From assembly GCF_024505185.1 (NCBI RefSeq), contig NZ_JANIBJ010000040.1, positions 1 through 36,174 on the forward strand: a DNA stretch of 36,174 nucleotides, in the 5' to 3' direction. Below, piece after piece: positions 10,501-19,033 of the stretch; position 1 is the first letter of the stretch; every line of letters begins with the position of its first letter. The position numbers and the translations under genes were made by a program. The stretch comes from Methylomonas subterranea (GTDB lineage Bacteria > Pseudomonadota > Gammaproteobacteria > Methylococcales > Methylomonadaceae). The notes under the pieces were generated by a model that was not told where the DNA came from, did not search any database, and was given only the letters and a program-made list of their open reading frames with translations.

Positions 10501-10625
10501 ATTTACAGCCATTGCTACTCAAATTTGAAAAACAGATAAATACTATCGACTATCGGCAAGCGGAAAAAACCCTAGTTCAGTTGGACGCCATCATCAGCCA
10601 GTATTTACAGACAGGACCCGCATGA
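7578..10625 (+). CDS. Hybrid sensor histidine kinase with two receivers and HPt
   Basis: A 1015-residue inner-membrane phosphorelay kinase. Domain order: TM1 (about 22-45), an extracytoplasmic sensor (about 46-170, CHASE8-like), TM2 (about 175-195), HAMP, and HisKA with phospho-His at residue 291 in NMSHEIRTPMN. The ATPase domain has NLVGNAVKFTD, DSGIGM and FGGTGLGLTIS. Receiver 1 has Asp580 in LLDWKMPG, receiver 2 has Asp726 in LMDLQMPE, and the HPt has His873 in LHDLKGAAG. All phosphorelay residues are present, so it looks functional. It overlaps yfiR by 17 bases, and its stop codon overlaps the diguanylate cyclase start, so signal output is most simply that cyclase. A TTG codon near 7600 with GGGAGA upstream is an alternative start. 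Confidence 0.93.
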   Translation: MCTGDSPLRALSGFSNWSLRRKLVSIIMLSCAACLFVSLSVMMVSSAFKQYRNALQELSGLADVLAENGQAALAFADHAEARRLLESLREHQEILASWMISADGQVLSSWSRTDIAPATPDDFQRPFRELRTDFWSRRAELFTPVIKNGELIGYVLLQADFTAQWNDQLAGLGKSLIAAGLALILVYLLANRLQGIISGPIEELAVAARNIGNQKDYGLRVKPRGHDEIGDLVRAFNAMLTEIQLRDENLIRHRDRLEQEVAQRTTEYLQAKEEAEAAARSKGLFLANMSHEIRTPMNAIVGLSDLALNTNPPPKLLDYLRKIHTSSMALMAITNDILDYSKVEAGRMELVHEVFSLEEMLENVLNLFVVRAEEKGLEVVLELDPNLPSRLIGDALRLGQVLNNLVGNAVKFTDIGEIHLKVEQLATAHGFTTLKFSVRDSGIGMTPAQLEHLFQAFSQADSSITRRFGGTGLGLTISKSLIEMMGGELSVQSQPGQGSVFEFSLLLPLPEEVGAGHANAQLHSMRVLIVDDLDISRQILRDIMQAWGFQVVEAANGEAALAELKAANDQSQDFELVLLDWKMPGLDGVEVTRAIKDMVRKAEIRHAPVIIMVTAFSREKLLSAAGEAKPDDILVKPVMPSVLLNTLTRLQGGETFHVAEQDRPELSAMAAAIRGAHILLVEDNEINQLVAREYLESAGLIVTVANNGREGVEAVRQTRFDAVLMDLQMPELDGVAATRIIRQDKQFADLPIIAMTAAVQDKERNDCRAAGMNDHLAKPVLPQTLIEVLIRCIKPHAKTAQPAPAAKTSPDKLFFPAELPGFDLDYIRKTIGLNAVKFKRLLDNFCDKFADSAARLSQPGISENADSAARWLHDLKGAAGVIGATELSRAAARLEESVAAGAPAEIDTAALTQALENLRQTAALFGDSSNSPEYAAADWAVANNFVRHLRMLLEGNDFVPHELINALKDALPSQNLQPLLLKFEKQINTIDYRQAEKTLVQLDAIISQYLQTGPA

Positions 10626-11542
10626 CTCGCGAACCCCCCAAGCCATTGATTCTGATCGTAGACGATACGCCCACCAACATTCAGGTACTGGCGGAAAATC
10701 TGATCAAGGATTATCGGATCAAAGTCGCCGCCAGCGGCGAGGATGCGCTACGCGTCATTGCCAGCCAGGATTTGCCGGATTTGATTTTGCTGGATGTGAT
10801 GATGCCGGATATAGACGGTTACGAGGTCTGCCGCCGCCTGAAAAACTCCCCGCACACCAACGCCATTCCCATCATCTTCGTCACCGCCTTGAACGAAGCC
10901 GCCAATGAAGAATTCGGGCTCAACCTCGGCGCGATGGATTACATTACCAAACCCTTTTATCTGCCCGTGGTAAAGGCCAGGATACGCAATCACATCCGTC
11001 TGAAGCAAACTACCGACATGCTGGAGTCCATGGCCTGGATCGACGGCTTGACCGGCATTCCCAACCGGCGGCGCTTCGATCAGATGCTGGAAGTCGAATG
11101 GAAACGCGCGCAGCGCAATCGTTTGCCGCTGGGCATCATCATGGTGGATATCGATCACTTCAAGGAATATAACGACTGCCATGGCCATGGCGAGGGCGAT
11201 GTCTGTCTGAAACAGGTCGCCGCCATGTTCGCCGCCACGGTCAACCGGCCCGGCGACTTGGTGGCCCGCTACGGCGGCGAGGAGTTCGTGATTCTGATGC
11301 CGGAAACCGATACCGACGGTACCCGCCAGTTGGCGGATCAATTGCGCCACCGCATCGAATCGATGCAAATACCCCACACCCATTCCAGCGCTTCCCGCTG
11401 GGTCACGATCAGCCTGGGCTATGCCTCATTGATCCCACAGGCAAATCAAGCGTCATCCGCTTTGCTGGACGAAGCCGACAGCATGCTGTATCAAGCCAAA
11501 AGCCTGGGCCGCAATCGCGCCTTCGGCTATTGCCTCGGGTAG
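10622..11542 (+). CDS. Response-regulator diguanylate cyclase (REC-GGDEF)
   Basis: A 306-residue PleD-like protein that would make cyclic di-GMP from two GTP when phosphorylated. The receiver covers residues 8-125, with phospho-acceptor Asp58 in LILLDVMMPD. The GGDEF domain has the active motif GGEEF (218-222). An inhibitory I-site R-P-G-D (209-212) sits exactly five residues before it, so product feedback inhibition is expected. The ATG overlaps the kinase stop by four bases, implying translational coupling and a kinase/regulator pair. It lacks an EAL or HD-GYP domain, so it can only make, not degrade, c-di-GMP. Confidence 0.93.
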   Translation: MTREPPKPLILIVDDTPTNIQVLAENLIKDYRIKVAASGEDALRVIASQDLPDLILLDVMMPDIDGYEVCRRLKNSPHTNAIPIIFVTALNEAANEEFGLNLGAMDYITKPFYLPVVKARIRNHIRLKQTTDMLESMAWIDGLTGIPNRRRFDQMLEVEWKRAQRNRLPLGIIMVDIDHFKEYNDCHGHGEGDVCLKQVAAMFAATVNRPGDLVARYGGEEFVILMPETDTDGTRQLADQLRHRIESMQIPHTHSSASRWVTISLGYASLIPQANQASSALLDEADSMLYQAKSLGRNRAFGYCLG

Positions 11543-11665
11543 CGCGGGATTTCGGCCGCCTGCCGCCAAAACCCTCCGTTTCAGGCCCGCCATCAAGCCT
11601 TGGATACCGATTTTTTGCAAAACCGGCTAAAATCCCGCCCTCGAGATTAGCTAGCGGAGTGATAG

Positions 11666-12172
11666 GTGAGCATTTTAACGATTCTGGAATTTCCCGATAA
11701 ACGGTTGCGTACCGTGGCCGAGGAAGTCAGCCAAGTCGACGACAACATCAAAACCCTGGTCGACGACATGCTGGAGACCATGTACTCCGCCAAGGGGGTA
11801 GGCTTGGCCGCCACCCAAGTCAACGTACACAAGCGGATCATCGTCATGGACGTCAGTGAAGACAAGGACGAGCCCATTTGCCTGATCAACCCGAAAATCA
11901 TCGCCCAGGACGGCGTGGAGGAATCGGAGGAAGGCTGTCTGTCGGTGCCCGGTTTTTTCGAGAAAGTCAGCCGCGCCGAACACATCAAGGTACAAGCCCT
12001 GAACCGCGACGGCGAAAGTTTCGAACTGGAAGCCCGCGATTTACTGGCGGTGTGCATCCAACACGAAATGGATCATCTGCAAGGCAAGCTGTTCGTGGAT
12101 TATCTGTCGGCTTTCAAGCGCAACCGCATCAAGGCCAAGCTGGACAAAATCCATAAACAGCAAGGCCACTAA
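11666..12172 (+). CDS. def: Peptide deformylase
   Basis: This removes the N-formyl group from nascent proteins in the cytosol; it is a metal (Fe2+) hydrolase. The 168-residue sequence contains all three family motifs: [17 protein letters not shown] (Cys metal ligand), and QHEMDHLQG (two His ligands plus catalytic Glu). The start codon is GTG at 11666 with GGAG eight to ten bases upstream. A TAAAAT box at 11628 may be its -10. It is the first gene of a tight run def-fmt-rsmB-DUF4390-ntrY-ntrX; the def-fmt pairing is common in bacteria. Confidence 0.97.
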   Translation: MSILTILEFPDKRLRTVAEEVSQVDDNIKTLVDDMLETMYSAKGVGLAATQVNVHKRIIVMDVSEDKDEPICLINPKIIAQDGVEESEEGCLSVPGFFEKVSRAEHIKVQALNRDGESFELEARDLLAVCIQHEMDHLQGKLFVDYLSAFKRNRIKAKLDKIHKQQGH

Positions 12173-12180
12173 GGACCCGC

Positions 12181-13107
12181 ATGAGAATCGTTTTCGCCGG
12201 CACGCCGGAATTTGCCGTACCCACCCTGCAAGCCATCCTGAAATCAAATCATCAAGTTTGCGCGGTATACACCCAACCCGATCGCCCGGCCGGTCGCGGC
12301 CGCAAACTGACGGCCAGCCCGGTCAAGCAACTGGCGCAAAGCCACGGTATTCCGGTTTATCAACCGGAAAACTTCAAGGCCGCCGAAGCCGTTTCCGAAC
12401 TGGCGGCTTTAAACGCCGATTTGATGGTGGTGATTGCCTACGGTTTGATTTTGCCGCAAGCGGTGATTGACACGCCCCGGCTGGGCTGTATCAACGTGCA
12501 CGGCTCGCTGCTGCCGCGCTGGCGCGGCGCGGCGCCGATCCACCGAGCGCTGATCGCCGGCGACGACAGGACAGGCATCACCATCATGAAAGTCGTGAAA
12601 AAACTCGATGCCGGCGACATGCTACTGAAGGCGGAATGCCCCATAGGCGCCACCGACACGTCCAGCAGTCTGCACGACAAGCTGGCGCAAATGGGCGCCG
12701 AAGCCTTGGTCAAAGTGCTGGACCAATATCAACAAGGCACGGTCAATGCGGAACCCCAGGACGAAAATCTGGTGACTTACGCGCATAAACTGGAAAAGCA
12801 CGAAGCCCTGCTGGACTGGACGGACACGGCGATTCAGCTGGACCGCAAAATTCGCGGCCTGAACGCCTGGCCGGTGGCGCAAACCCTGTTCAAAGGCGAA
12901 ATCCTGCGGGTGTGGCATTGCGCCTTGACCGACAAATCCAGTAACTTGCCGGCCGGCGGCATCGATTGCGGCGACCATCATCTGGACGTGGCCACCGGCG
13001 ACGGCGTGCTGCGCCTGCTGGAAGTACAGCTACCCGGCGGCAAGCGCATTTCCGGCCAGGACTTCCTGAACGCGCGCGCCGCCGATGGCGCCCGGCTGGG
13101 ATCATGA
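12181..13107 (+). CDS. fmt: Methionyl-tRNA formyltransferase
   Basis: This formylates initiator Met-tRNA using 10-formyltetrahydrofolate. The 308-residue protein starts MRIVFAGTPEFAVPTL and has the conserved HGSLLPRWRGAAPI folate-binding/catalytic loop and TGITIMKV. A C-terminal OB-like domain follows. It begins 8 bases after def and ends in an ATGA overlap with rsmB, so it is part of the same operon. Confidence 0.97.
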   Translation: MRIVFAGTPEFAVPTLQAILKSNHQVCAVYTQPDRPAGRGRKLTASPVKQLAQSHGIPVYQPENFKAAEAVSELAALNADLMVVIAYGLILPQAVIDTPRLGCINVHGSLLPRWRGAAPIHRALIAGDDRTGITIMKVVKKLDAGDMLLKAECPIGATDTSSSLHDKLAQMGAEALVKVLDQYQQGTVNAEPQDENLVTYAHKLEKHEALLDWTDTAIQLDRKIRGLNAWPVAQTLFKGEILRVWHCALTDKSSNLPAGGIDCGDHHLDVATGDGVLRLLEVQLPGGKRISGQDFLNARAADGARLGS

Positions 13108-14399
13108 ATTTACGCGGCTGCGCGGCGCAAATTTTGTCGCGCGTAATCGGCGACGGCCAATCGCTGACCGCGGCATTGGACAGTCAACTGCCCAAACTGA
13201 AGGATCATCAGGACCGAGCCTTCGCGCAAGCCATCTGCTATGGCGTGATACGGCATTACTTCGCCCTGGATTGCCTGCTCGGGCACTTACTCGACAAAGC
13301 CTTGAAAGCCAAGGACGGCGACATCAAGGCCTTGCTGTTGGTCGGCCTTTATCAACTGCAATACATGCGGGTCAAGCCGCATGCCGCCGTATCCGAAACC
13401 GTGGCCGCCACCAAGCACAAGCCTTGGTCCAAGGGCTTGGTCAACGCCGTTCTGAGACGCTATTTGCGCGACAGCGAAACGCTGGCGGCGCAATGCGCGA
13501 CCGATCGACAAGCCGAACTCAACCATCCCCGGTGGCTAATCGAGCAAATTGAAACCAACTGGCCGGAGCAATATAGGCACATCCTGGCCGCCAACGACCT
13601 GCCGCCGCCGATGGCGCTGCGGGTCAATTTGCGCCAAAACAGCCGCGAAGACTATTTACGCATGCTGAATCAGCAAGGCATGGCCGCGCAAGTCGTTGCC
13701 CATTGTCCGACGGCCTTGATACTGGACGAAGCCATGAATGTCGATCAATTGCCCGGCTTTGCCGAGGGTCGCGTATCGGTACAGGACGTGGCCGCGCAAC
13801 TGGCCGCCGGCTTGCTGGATGCCCAGGCCGGTGACCGGGTGCTGGATATCTGCGCGGCGCCGGGCGGCAAAACCGCCGCCATTCTGGAACGGCAACCCGG
13901 TTTGCAATCCCTGCTGGCCGTCGACATCGACGCCGGCCGTCTGCAAAGGGTGACGGACAACCTGCATCGGCTGCAATTGCATGCCGAAACCCTGGCGGCC
14001 GATGCCGCCAACCCGCAAGACTGGGCCGCCGGCCAACTATTCGACCGCATTCTGTTGGACGCCCCCTGCTCCGGCTTCGGCGTGATTCGCCGCCATCCAG
14101 ATATCAAGCTGCTGCGGCGGGAGTCCGATATTGCCGCCTTGCGGGCCTTGCAGGCGCAAATTCTTGGAGCATGCTGGGATCTGTTGGCGCCGGGCGGGAC
14201 TTTGCTGTACGCCACCTGCTCGATCCTGAAACAGGAAAACGAGCAACAAATCGCGGCCTTTTTAAACCGGCATGCCGATGCCCGGGAACTGGTCATCAGC
14301 GCCGATTGGGGCCAGCCTCGCCCGCATGGCCGGCAAATTCTTACCGGCGACCGTCGGATGGACGGTTTTTATTATGCCAAGCTTGGCAAAGCCGTTTAG
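13104..14399 (+). CDS. rsmB: 16S rRNA (cytosine-967 C5) methyltransferase RsmB
   Basis: An SAM-dependent methyltransferase of the Fmu/Sun family acting on 16S rRNA C967. The 431-residue product has an N-terminal NusB-like RNA-binding domain (about 1-130, with VKPHAAVSETV) and a Rossmann methyltransferase domain. That domain shows DICAAPGGKTAAIL (SAM loop), the catalytic pair DAPCSGFGVIRRHPDIK and ATCSILKQEN. The frame extends upstream into fmt, but the ATG at 13104 overlapping the fmt stop (ATGA) matches the family start MNLRGCAAQIL. Confidence 0.96.
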   Translation: MNLRGCAAQILSRVIGDGQSLTAALDSQLPKLKDHQDRAFAQAICYGVIRHYFALDCLLGHLLDKALKAKDGDIKALLLVGLYQLQYMRVKPHAAVSETVAATKHKPWSKGLVNAVLRRYLRDSETLAAQCATDRQAELNHPRWLIEQIETNWPEQYRHILAANDLPPPMALRVNLRQNSREDYLRMLNQQGMAAQVVAHCPTALILDEAMNVDQLPGFAEGRVSVQDVAAQLAAGLLDAQAGDRVLDICAAPGGKTAAILERQPGLQSLLAVDIDAGRLQRVTDNLHRLQLHAETLAADAANPQDWAAGQLFDRILLDAPCSGFGVIRRHPDIKLLRRESDIAALRALQAQILGACWDLLAPGGTLLYATCSILKQENEQQIAAFLNRHADARELVISADWGQPRPHGRQILTGDRRMDGFYYAKLGKAV

Positions 14400-15015
14400 G
14401 GTTCCGCCCGCAATAACTTCCGCATTCCGCTCCCTCTCTCTCCGGGAGAGGGAAATCATTAGGGACGGAATCCTTAGTGTCGGGCTGTTTTTATGTCTGA
14501 GTCTTTTGCCAAGCGCGGGCGCGGCCAACCCTTATGCCGCCATCATCCGGCGGGCCGACTTGGTCGAAACCGATTCCGGCCCGCAACTACAAGCCCAAAT
14601 CGATTATCAACTCAGCCCCAGCGCCAAGGAAGCCCTGCATAAAGGCATAGCGCTAAACTGGCGGGTGCTGTTAAAACTCCGTGCCGTCGGCCGACTATGG
14701 GACCGTACCGTTTACAGCCGGGAACTGCCTTATCGGATCCGGTTTCACGCCCTGCTGAACCAATACGAAGTACTCGCGCCGAATCAGGCCAGCGAAATGT
14801 TTTTAACCCTGAATGCCGCCCTGGGCTACATGTCCAATCCGCGCGACAGCACCCCGCTTGGCGCCATTTCCCCACGGCCGGGCCAGCGTTATTATCTAGC
14901 CGTCAAATGCCAATTCGAGCGCGAAGACTTGCCGGTTCCCCTGCGACCCTTCGCTTATCTGGACCCCCAGTGGTTTCTTTCCAGTGACTGGACACTATGG
15001 CCTATTCAAAAATAA
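14374..15015 (+). CDS. DUF4390 family secreted protein
   Basis: A small protein of the DUF4390 family, usually encoded between rsmB and ntrY in gammaproteobacteria and betaproteobacteria. It has a signal-like hydrophobic stretch (GLFLCLSLLPSAGAANP) and then a beta-rich domain with QAQIDYQLSPSAKEAL, ELPYRIRFHALLNQYEV and a C-terminal WPI end. Its role is unknown. The start is uncertain. The only in-frame ATG near the expected N-terminus is at 14374, inside rsmB. Between rsmB and the signal peptide there is no in-frame ATG/GTG/TTG, and the one ATG there (14491) is out of frame. A non-canonical ATT at 14457 follows GGGAGAGG. It overlaps ntrY by 19 bases. Confidence 0.7.
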   Translation: MPSLAKPFRVPPAITSAFRSLSLREREIIRDGILSVGLFLCLSLLPSAGAANPYAAIIRRADLVETDSGPQLQAQIDYQLSPSAKEALHKGIALNWRVLLKLRAVGRLWDRTVYSRELPYRIRFHALLNQYEVLAPNQASEMFLTLNAALGYMSNPRDSTPLGAISPRPGQRYYLAVKCQFEREDLPVPLRPFAYLDPQWFLSSDWTLWPIQK

Positions 15016-17153
15016 AGCTGCCGGCCAGCGTCTCGATTCTGATCCTGTTCGGTTTCATCCTGCTGTCGCTGCAGTTGATGAGCAGTTCCACCCAGGAATC
15101 CTCCGAACTAAGCGAGATGCACTCCTGGCTGTTGGTCATCAATACCCTGGGCTCGATCACCTTGTTGATCCTGGTGGTGGTCAACGCCTACTCGCTGGTC
15201 CGGGAACTCAAGAAGAAAGAGGCCGGCTCGCGGCTGACTACCCGCATGGTGTCTTTATTCGTGCTGCTGGCCTTGGCCCCGGCGGCGATTGTGTTTTATT
15301 TCTCCGTGCAGTTTTTACATCAGGGCATAGACAGCTGGTTCAACGTCGAAATCGACCGCGCCATGGACGACGCCCTGGAGCTCAGCCAATCCTCGCTGGC
15401 GCAACGCATGAATTGGCACATCAAGCAAACCCGCCAGATCGCCGAAAAACTGGAAGACAAATCCGACACCCTGATCGCGATGGAAATCGGCTCACTGTGG
15501 GCCGACTCCGGGGCGATCGAGATTGCCGCCTTCTCCAGCCAGGGCCGGGTTCTGGCCTCCAGCAGCAGCAATCCCAGCGATATTCTGCCGCATCTGCCTG
15601 ACGATCAAATCTGGCTACAATTGCGGCAGAACAAGGAATATTTTGCCTTCGATCCGGGCGACAACGACGAAATGATGGTGCGCATCATCTTGCCGATAGA
15701 CCGCGACCAACGACGGTTTTTACAAGTGCTTTATCCGATTCCGTTGCGGGTAACCGACTTGGCGGACTCGATCGAATTCGCCTTCATCCGTTATCAGGAA
15801 ATGACCTTCCTGCGCAACGCCCTGAAAACCAGTTTTTCGCTGATTCTGCTGCTGGTATTGTTGTTGAGCCTGCTGGCCGCCATCTGGGTGGCCTTCATCA
15901 GCATCCGCAACATCGTCGCGCCGGTGAAAGAGCTGGTGAAAGGTACCCAGGCCGTGGCGGAAGGCGACTATAAACGGCAGTTGCCGGTCATGAGCCAGGA
16001 CGATCTGGGCTTTTTGGTGGAATCCTTCAACCAGATGACCAAGCGCATCGCCCGTTCCAGCGAAGAAACCCGCGCCGCCGGCCTGGAGGTGGAAAACCAG
16101 CGTGCCTACCTGGAAACCATACTCGCCAACCTGACCGCCGGCGTGATAGGTTTCGATGCATCTTTTCAGATCCGCACCGCCAATCAAGCCGCCTACCGGA
16201 TTTTACACATCCCGGTCAGCCATTTCGTCAATCAAACCCTGTCCAATTTGGCCGGCAGACACGCCGAACTGGCGCAAGTACTGGAAACCATTCAACACCT
16301 GCTGGAAAAAGCCGACGACATCTGGGAGCAGCGCATCGTCTTCCTCGGTCCCAACGGCCGCCAGGAACTGCTCTGCCGCGGCACGCCGCTATTTTTACAA
16401 GACGGCAGCCGCATGGGCGCGGTGGTGGTGTTCGACGACGTCACCGATCTGATTCAGGCGCAGAAAAACGCCGCTTGGGGCGAGGTGGCGCGCCGCTTGG
16501 CGCATGAAATCAAAAACCCGCTGACGCCCATCCAGCTTTCCGCCGAACGGCTGCAGCACAAGCTGGCCAAGGAACTTCCCGAGACCTCGCAGGAATTTCT
16601 GCAGCGCGGTACCCGTACCATCGTGCAACAGGTGGAAGCCATGAAACGCATGGTGGACGATTTTTCCGAATACGCCCGCCCTTCCAAAAAACAGGTGGAG
16701 AAAATCAACCTGATCGAGCTGATTCAGGAAGTGCTGGCCTTGTACCAACCCTCTGGGATTGTGTTTGCCAATGCATTCGCCTCCAGCCGGGTCCTGGTCG
16801 AGGTCGACCCGGTCAGCATCCGCCAGGTGCTGCACAACCTGATCAAAAATGCCCAGGAAGCCACCAGCGGGATTTGCCGGGTGGAGATAAAAGTCAACAA
16901 AGCCAGCCGCAACAATACCGAATACGCCGAACTCGGCATTTACGACAACGGCAGCGGCTTGCAGGCCGAGCAGATCGAAACCATCTTCGAACCCTACGTC
17001 ACCAGCAAAGCCAAGGGTACCGGTCTGGGCCTGGCGATTGTCAAAAAAATCGTCGAAGAACATGGCGGGGTGATTTGGGTGGATACGTCATATAATGCCG
17101 GGGCTGGCTTTGTGATCCAGCTACCGGTCTTTGAATTTGGAAACAGCGCATGA
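14997..17153 (+). CDS. ntrY: Nitrogen-regulation-type sensor histidine kinase NtrY
   Basis: A 718-residue membrane kinase. There are three N-terminal TM segments (about 12-30, 46-68, 85-105), a periplasmic loop, a fourth TM (about 277-305), HAMP, and PAS (about 375-485). HisKA has the phospho-His in RRLAHEIKNPLTPIQLSAER. The ATPase domain has NLIKNAQEAT, DNGSGL and KGTGLGLAIVKKIVEEHGG. The architecture and the H-E-I-K-N-P-L-T-P-I-Q motif are those of NtrY. It overlaps the next gene, the response regulator NtrX, by four bases, so the two form a cognate pair. In other bacteria NtrYX responds to nitrogen, redox or envelope conditions; the signal here is unknown. Confidence 0.9.
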   Translation: MAYSKIKLPASVSILILFGFILLSLQLMSSSTQESSELSEMHSWLLVINTLGSITLLILVVVNAYSLVRELKKKEAGSRLTTRMVSLFVLLALAPAAIVFYFSVQFLHQGIDSWFNVEIDRAMDDALELSQSSLAQRMNWHIKQTRQIAEKLEDKSDTLIAMEIGSLWADSGAIEIAAFSSQGRVLASSSSNPSDILPHLPDDQIWLQLRQNKEYFAFDPGDNDEMMVRIILPIDRDQRRFLQVLYPIPLRVTDLADSIEFAFIRYQEMTFLRNALKTSFSLILLLVLLLSLLAAIWVAFISIRNIVAPVKELVKGTQAVAEGDYKRQLPVMSQDDLGFLVESFNQMTKRIARSSEETRAAGLEVENQRAYLETILANLTAGVIGFDASFQIRTANQAAYRILHIPVSHFVNQTLSNLAGRHAELAQVLETIQHLLEKADDIWEQRIVFLGPNGRQELLCRGTPLFLQDGSRMGAVVVFDDVTDLIQAQKNAAWGEVARRLAHEIKNPLTPIQLSAERLQHKLAKELPETSQEFLQRGTRTIVQQVEAMKRMVDDFSEYARPSKKQVEKINLIELIQEVLALYQPSGIVFANAFASSRVLVEVDPVSIRQVLHNLIKNAQEATSGICRVEIKVNKASRNNTEYAELGIYDNGSGLQAEQIETIFEPYVTSKAKGTGLGLAIVKKIVEEHGGVIWVDTSYNAGAGFVIQLPVFEFGNSA

Positions 17154-18511
17154 GCAAACAAGCACCTTACATTTTGGTCGTCGACGATGAACAGGATATT
17201 CGTCAACTGGTTTCGGAAATTCTGGAAGACGAGGGCTATGAAGTAGCGATGGCCGAAAACGCCGCCGAAGCGAAAGCACGTAAAAACCAGCGCCCACCCA
17301 ATCTGATTTTATTGGATATCTGGATGCCGGACAGCGACGGCATCACCTTGTTGCGGGAATGGGTGGCCGAGGACGATCATTTATGCCCGGTGATCATGAT
17401 GTCCGGCCATGGCTCGGTGGAATCCGCCGTGGAAGCCACCCGGCTGGGTGCTTACGACTTCCTGGAAAAACCCCTGTCGCTGGCCAAATTGTTATTGATC
17501 GTCGAGCGCGCTCTGGAAACCAGCTCGCTGCAACGCGAAAATGCCGGACTGAAGCAACAATTGATGATAGGCGTGGACCCGGTCGGCAAAAGCGCGGTAG
17601 TGGAACGTACCAAGGACAAGGTCAAACGGCTGGCCCAACACGACACCCGGGTGCTGTTCGTCGGCGAAGCCGGTGTCGGCAAGGAAATGTTCGCCCGCTA
17701 TCTGCATAACAACAGTCCGCGCCGCGACGGCGCCTTTATCGACGTTTCGGTCGGCAGCATCTCGCCCGAAAACGCCGCCGTGGAATTTTTCGGCCGCGAG
17801 GATAATGGCCGGGTTTACCGCGGCCTGCTGGAACAGGCGCATCGCGGCACGCTGTTCCTGGGCGAAATTGGCGGCATGGACCCGGAAACCCAGGCCCGCC
17901 TGCTCAGCGCGCTGGAATCCAGTTCGTTTCTCAGAGTTGGCGGCAGTCAGGCGGTCCGCGTCGACGTGCGCGTGGTCGCCTCGACCCGCATGGCGCTGGA
18001 CGAGGAAGTTAACCATGGCCGCTTCCGTCAGGATTTATACTATTTATTGAATGAAGTCACCCTGGATGTACACCCCTTGCGCGACCACAGCGAGGACGTC
18101 CCCAGCCTGCTGAATTTTTATGTCGATCATTTCGTGGTACATGAAAAACTGCCGTTCCGGCGTTTCTCGATGGCGGCGCAAAACTACCTGCGCAACTACA
18201 GCTGGCCCGGCAACGTGCGCGAACTGCGCAATCTGGTACAGCGCCTGATGATATTGGGCGCCGGCGACGACATAGAGCTGGATGAAGTCAAAACCGCGCT
18301 GGGCTCCATCGCCGAACAACCCAAACTGGGCAATAATGTGCCGGAGTTTTTCAACCTGCCGCTGAAGGAAGCCCGCGATCATTTCGAAAAATCCTACCTG
18401 GAATACCATTTCGAAAAGAACGGCGGCAGCGTCGCCAAACTGGCCTCGGCCATCGGCATGGAGCGCACGCATTTGTACCGGAAACTGCATTCATTGAAAA
18501 TTAAACTCTAA
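17150..18511 (+). CDS. ntrX: NtrX-type response regulator lacking sigma54-activation motifs
   Basis: A 453-residue NtrC-family regulator. The receiver (1-120) has Asp56 in LILLDIWMPD. The AAA+ domain has a Walker A-like GEAGVGKE at 172-179. The C-terminal Fis-type helix-turn-helix (about 410-453) ends KLASAIGMERTHLYRKL. Two expected features are absent. The GAFTGA loop that contacts sigma54 is missing: the stretch FFGREDNGRVYRGLLEQA is shortened there. The Walker B aspartate is replaced, reading LFLGEIGGMD instead of LFLDEIGDM. It therefore probably works as a phosphorylation-controlled DNA-binding regulator rather than a sigma54 activator. It is coupled to ntrY. Confidence 0.88.
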   Translation: MSKQAPYILVVDDEQDIRQLVSEILEDEGYEVAMAENAAEAKARKNQRPPNLILLDIWMPDSDGITLLREWVAEDDHLCPVIMMSGHGSVESAVEATRLGAYDFLEKPLSLAKLLLIVERALETSSLQRENAGLKQQLMIGVDPVGKSAVVERTKDKVKRLAQHDTRVLFVGEAGVGKEMFARYLHNNSPRRDGAFIDVSVGSISPENAAVEFFGREDNGRVYRGLLEQAHRGTLFLGEIGGMDPETQARLLSALESSSFLRVGGSQAVRVDVRVVASTRMALDEEVNHGRFRQDLYYLLNEVTLDVHPLRDHSEDVPSLLNFYVDHFVVHEKLPFRRFSMAAQNYLRNYSWPGNVRELRNLVQRLMILGAGDDIELDEVKTALGSIAEQPKLGNNVPEFFNLPLKEARDHFEKSYLEYHFEKNGGSVAKLASAIGMERTHLYRKLHSLKIKL

Positions 18512-18517
18512 AACGAC

Positions 18518-18546
18518 TTGAAGTTGAGGCCCTCTTTGAGTAGAAT
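18518..18546 (+). promoter_or_regulatory. Sigma70 promoter of rplM-rpsI
   Basis: TTGAAG (18518-18523), a 17-bp spacer, and TAGAAT (18541-18546) form a good sigma70 promoter in the 78-bp gap between ntrX and rplM. It would give a leader of about 37 nt. I see no clear ribosomal-protein leader fold. Confidence 0.68.
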
Positions 18547-18589
18547 CCCCGTTCTTTATACATAGCCTCAACAGAATCAAGAAGCAAAG

Positions 18590-19018
18590 ATGAAAACATT
18601 TAGTGCAAAGCCCGCAGAAGTTAAGCGCGATTGGTACGTGATTGATGCAGAAGGAAAGACGCTAGGTCGCCTTGCTACTGAAATTGCACGACGTCTTCGC
18701 GGCAAACATAAACCCGAATTCACTCCGCATGTCGACACCGGCGATTACATCATCGTCATCAACGCCGAAAAAGTAGGCGTCACCGGCAACAAGGAAACAG
18801 ACAAAATGTACTACCGTCATACCGGTTATGTCGGCAACATGAAGTCAACCTCCTTGGGCAAGCTGAGACAAACCTTCCCTGATCGCATCATCAGCACCGC
18901 CGTACAAGGCATGCTGCCTAAAAATCCCTTAGGCCGCGCCATGTTCAAAAAATTAAAAATTTACGCGGGTTCTGAGCACAATCATCAGTCTCAACAACCC
19001 AAAGTACTAGACTTTTAA
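18590..19018 (+). CDS. rplM: 50S ribosomal protein L13
   Basis: An early-assembling large-subunit protein of 142 residues, the usual L13 length. It has [20 protein letters not shown] at the N-terminus, [17 protein letters not shown], the [11 protein letters not shown] strand and the conserved [19 protein letters not shown]. It forms the standard rplM-rpsI operon with the next gene (15-base gap). Confidence 0.98.
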   Translation: MKTFSAKPAEVKRDWYVIDAEGKTLGRLATEIARRLRGKHKPEFTPHVDTGDYIIVINAEKVGVTGNKETDKMYYRHTGYVGNMKSTSLGKLRQTFPDRIISTAVQGMLPKNPLGRAMFKKLKIYAGSEHNHQSQQPKVLDF

Positions 19019-19033
19019 GCAGGTAGATAGTTT

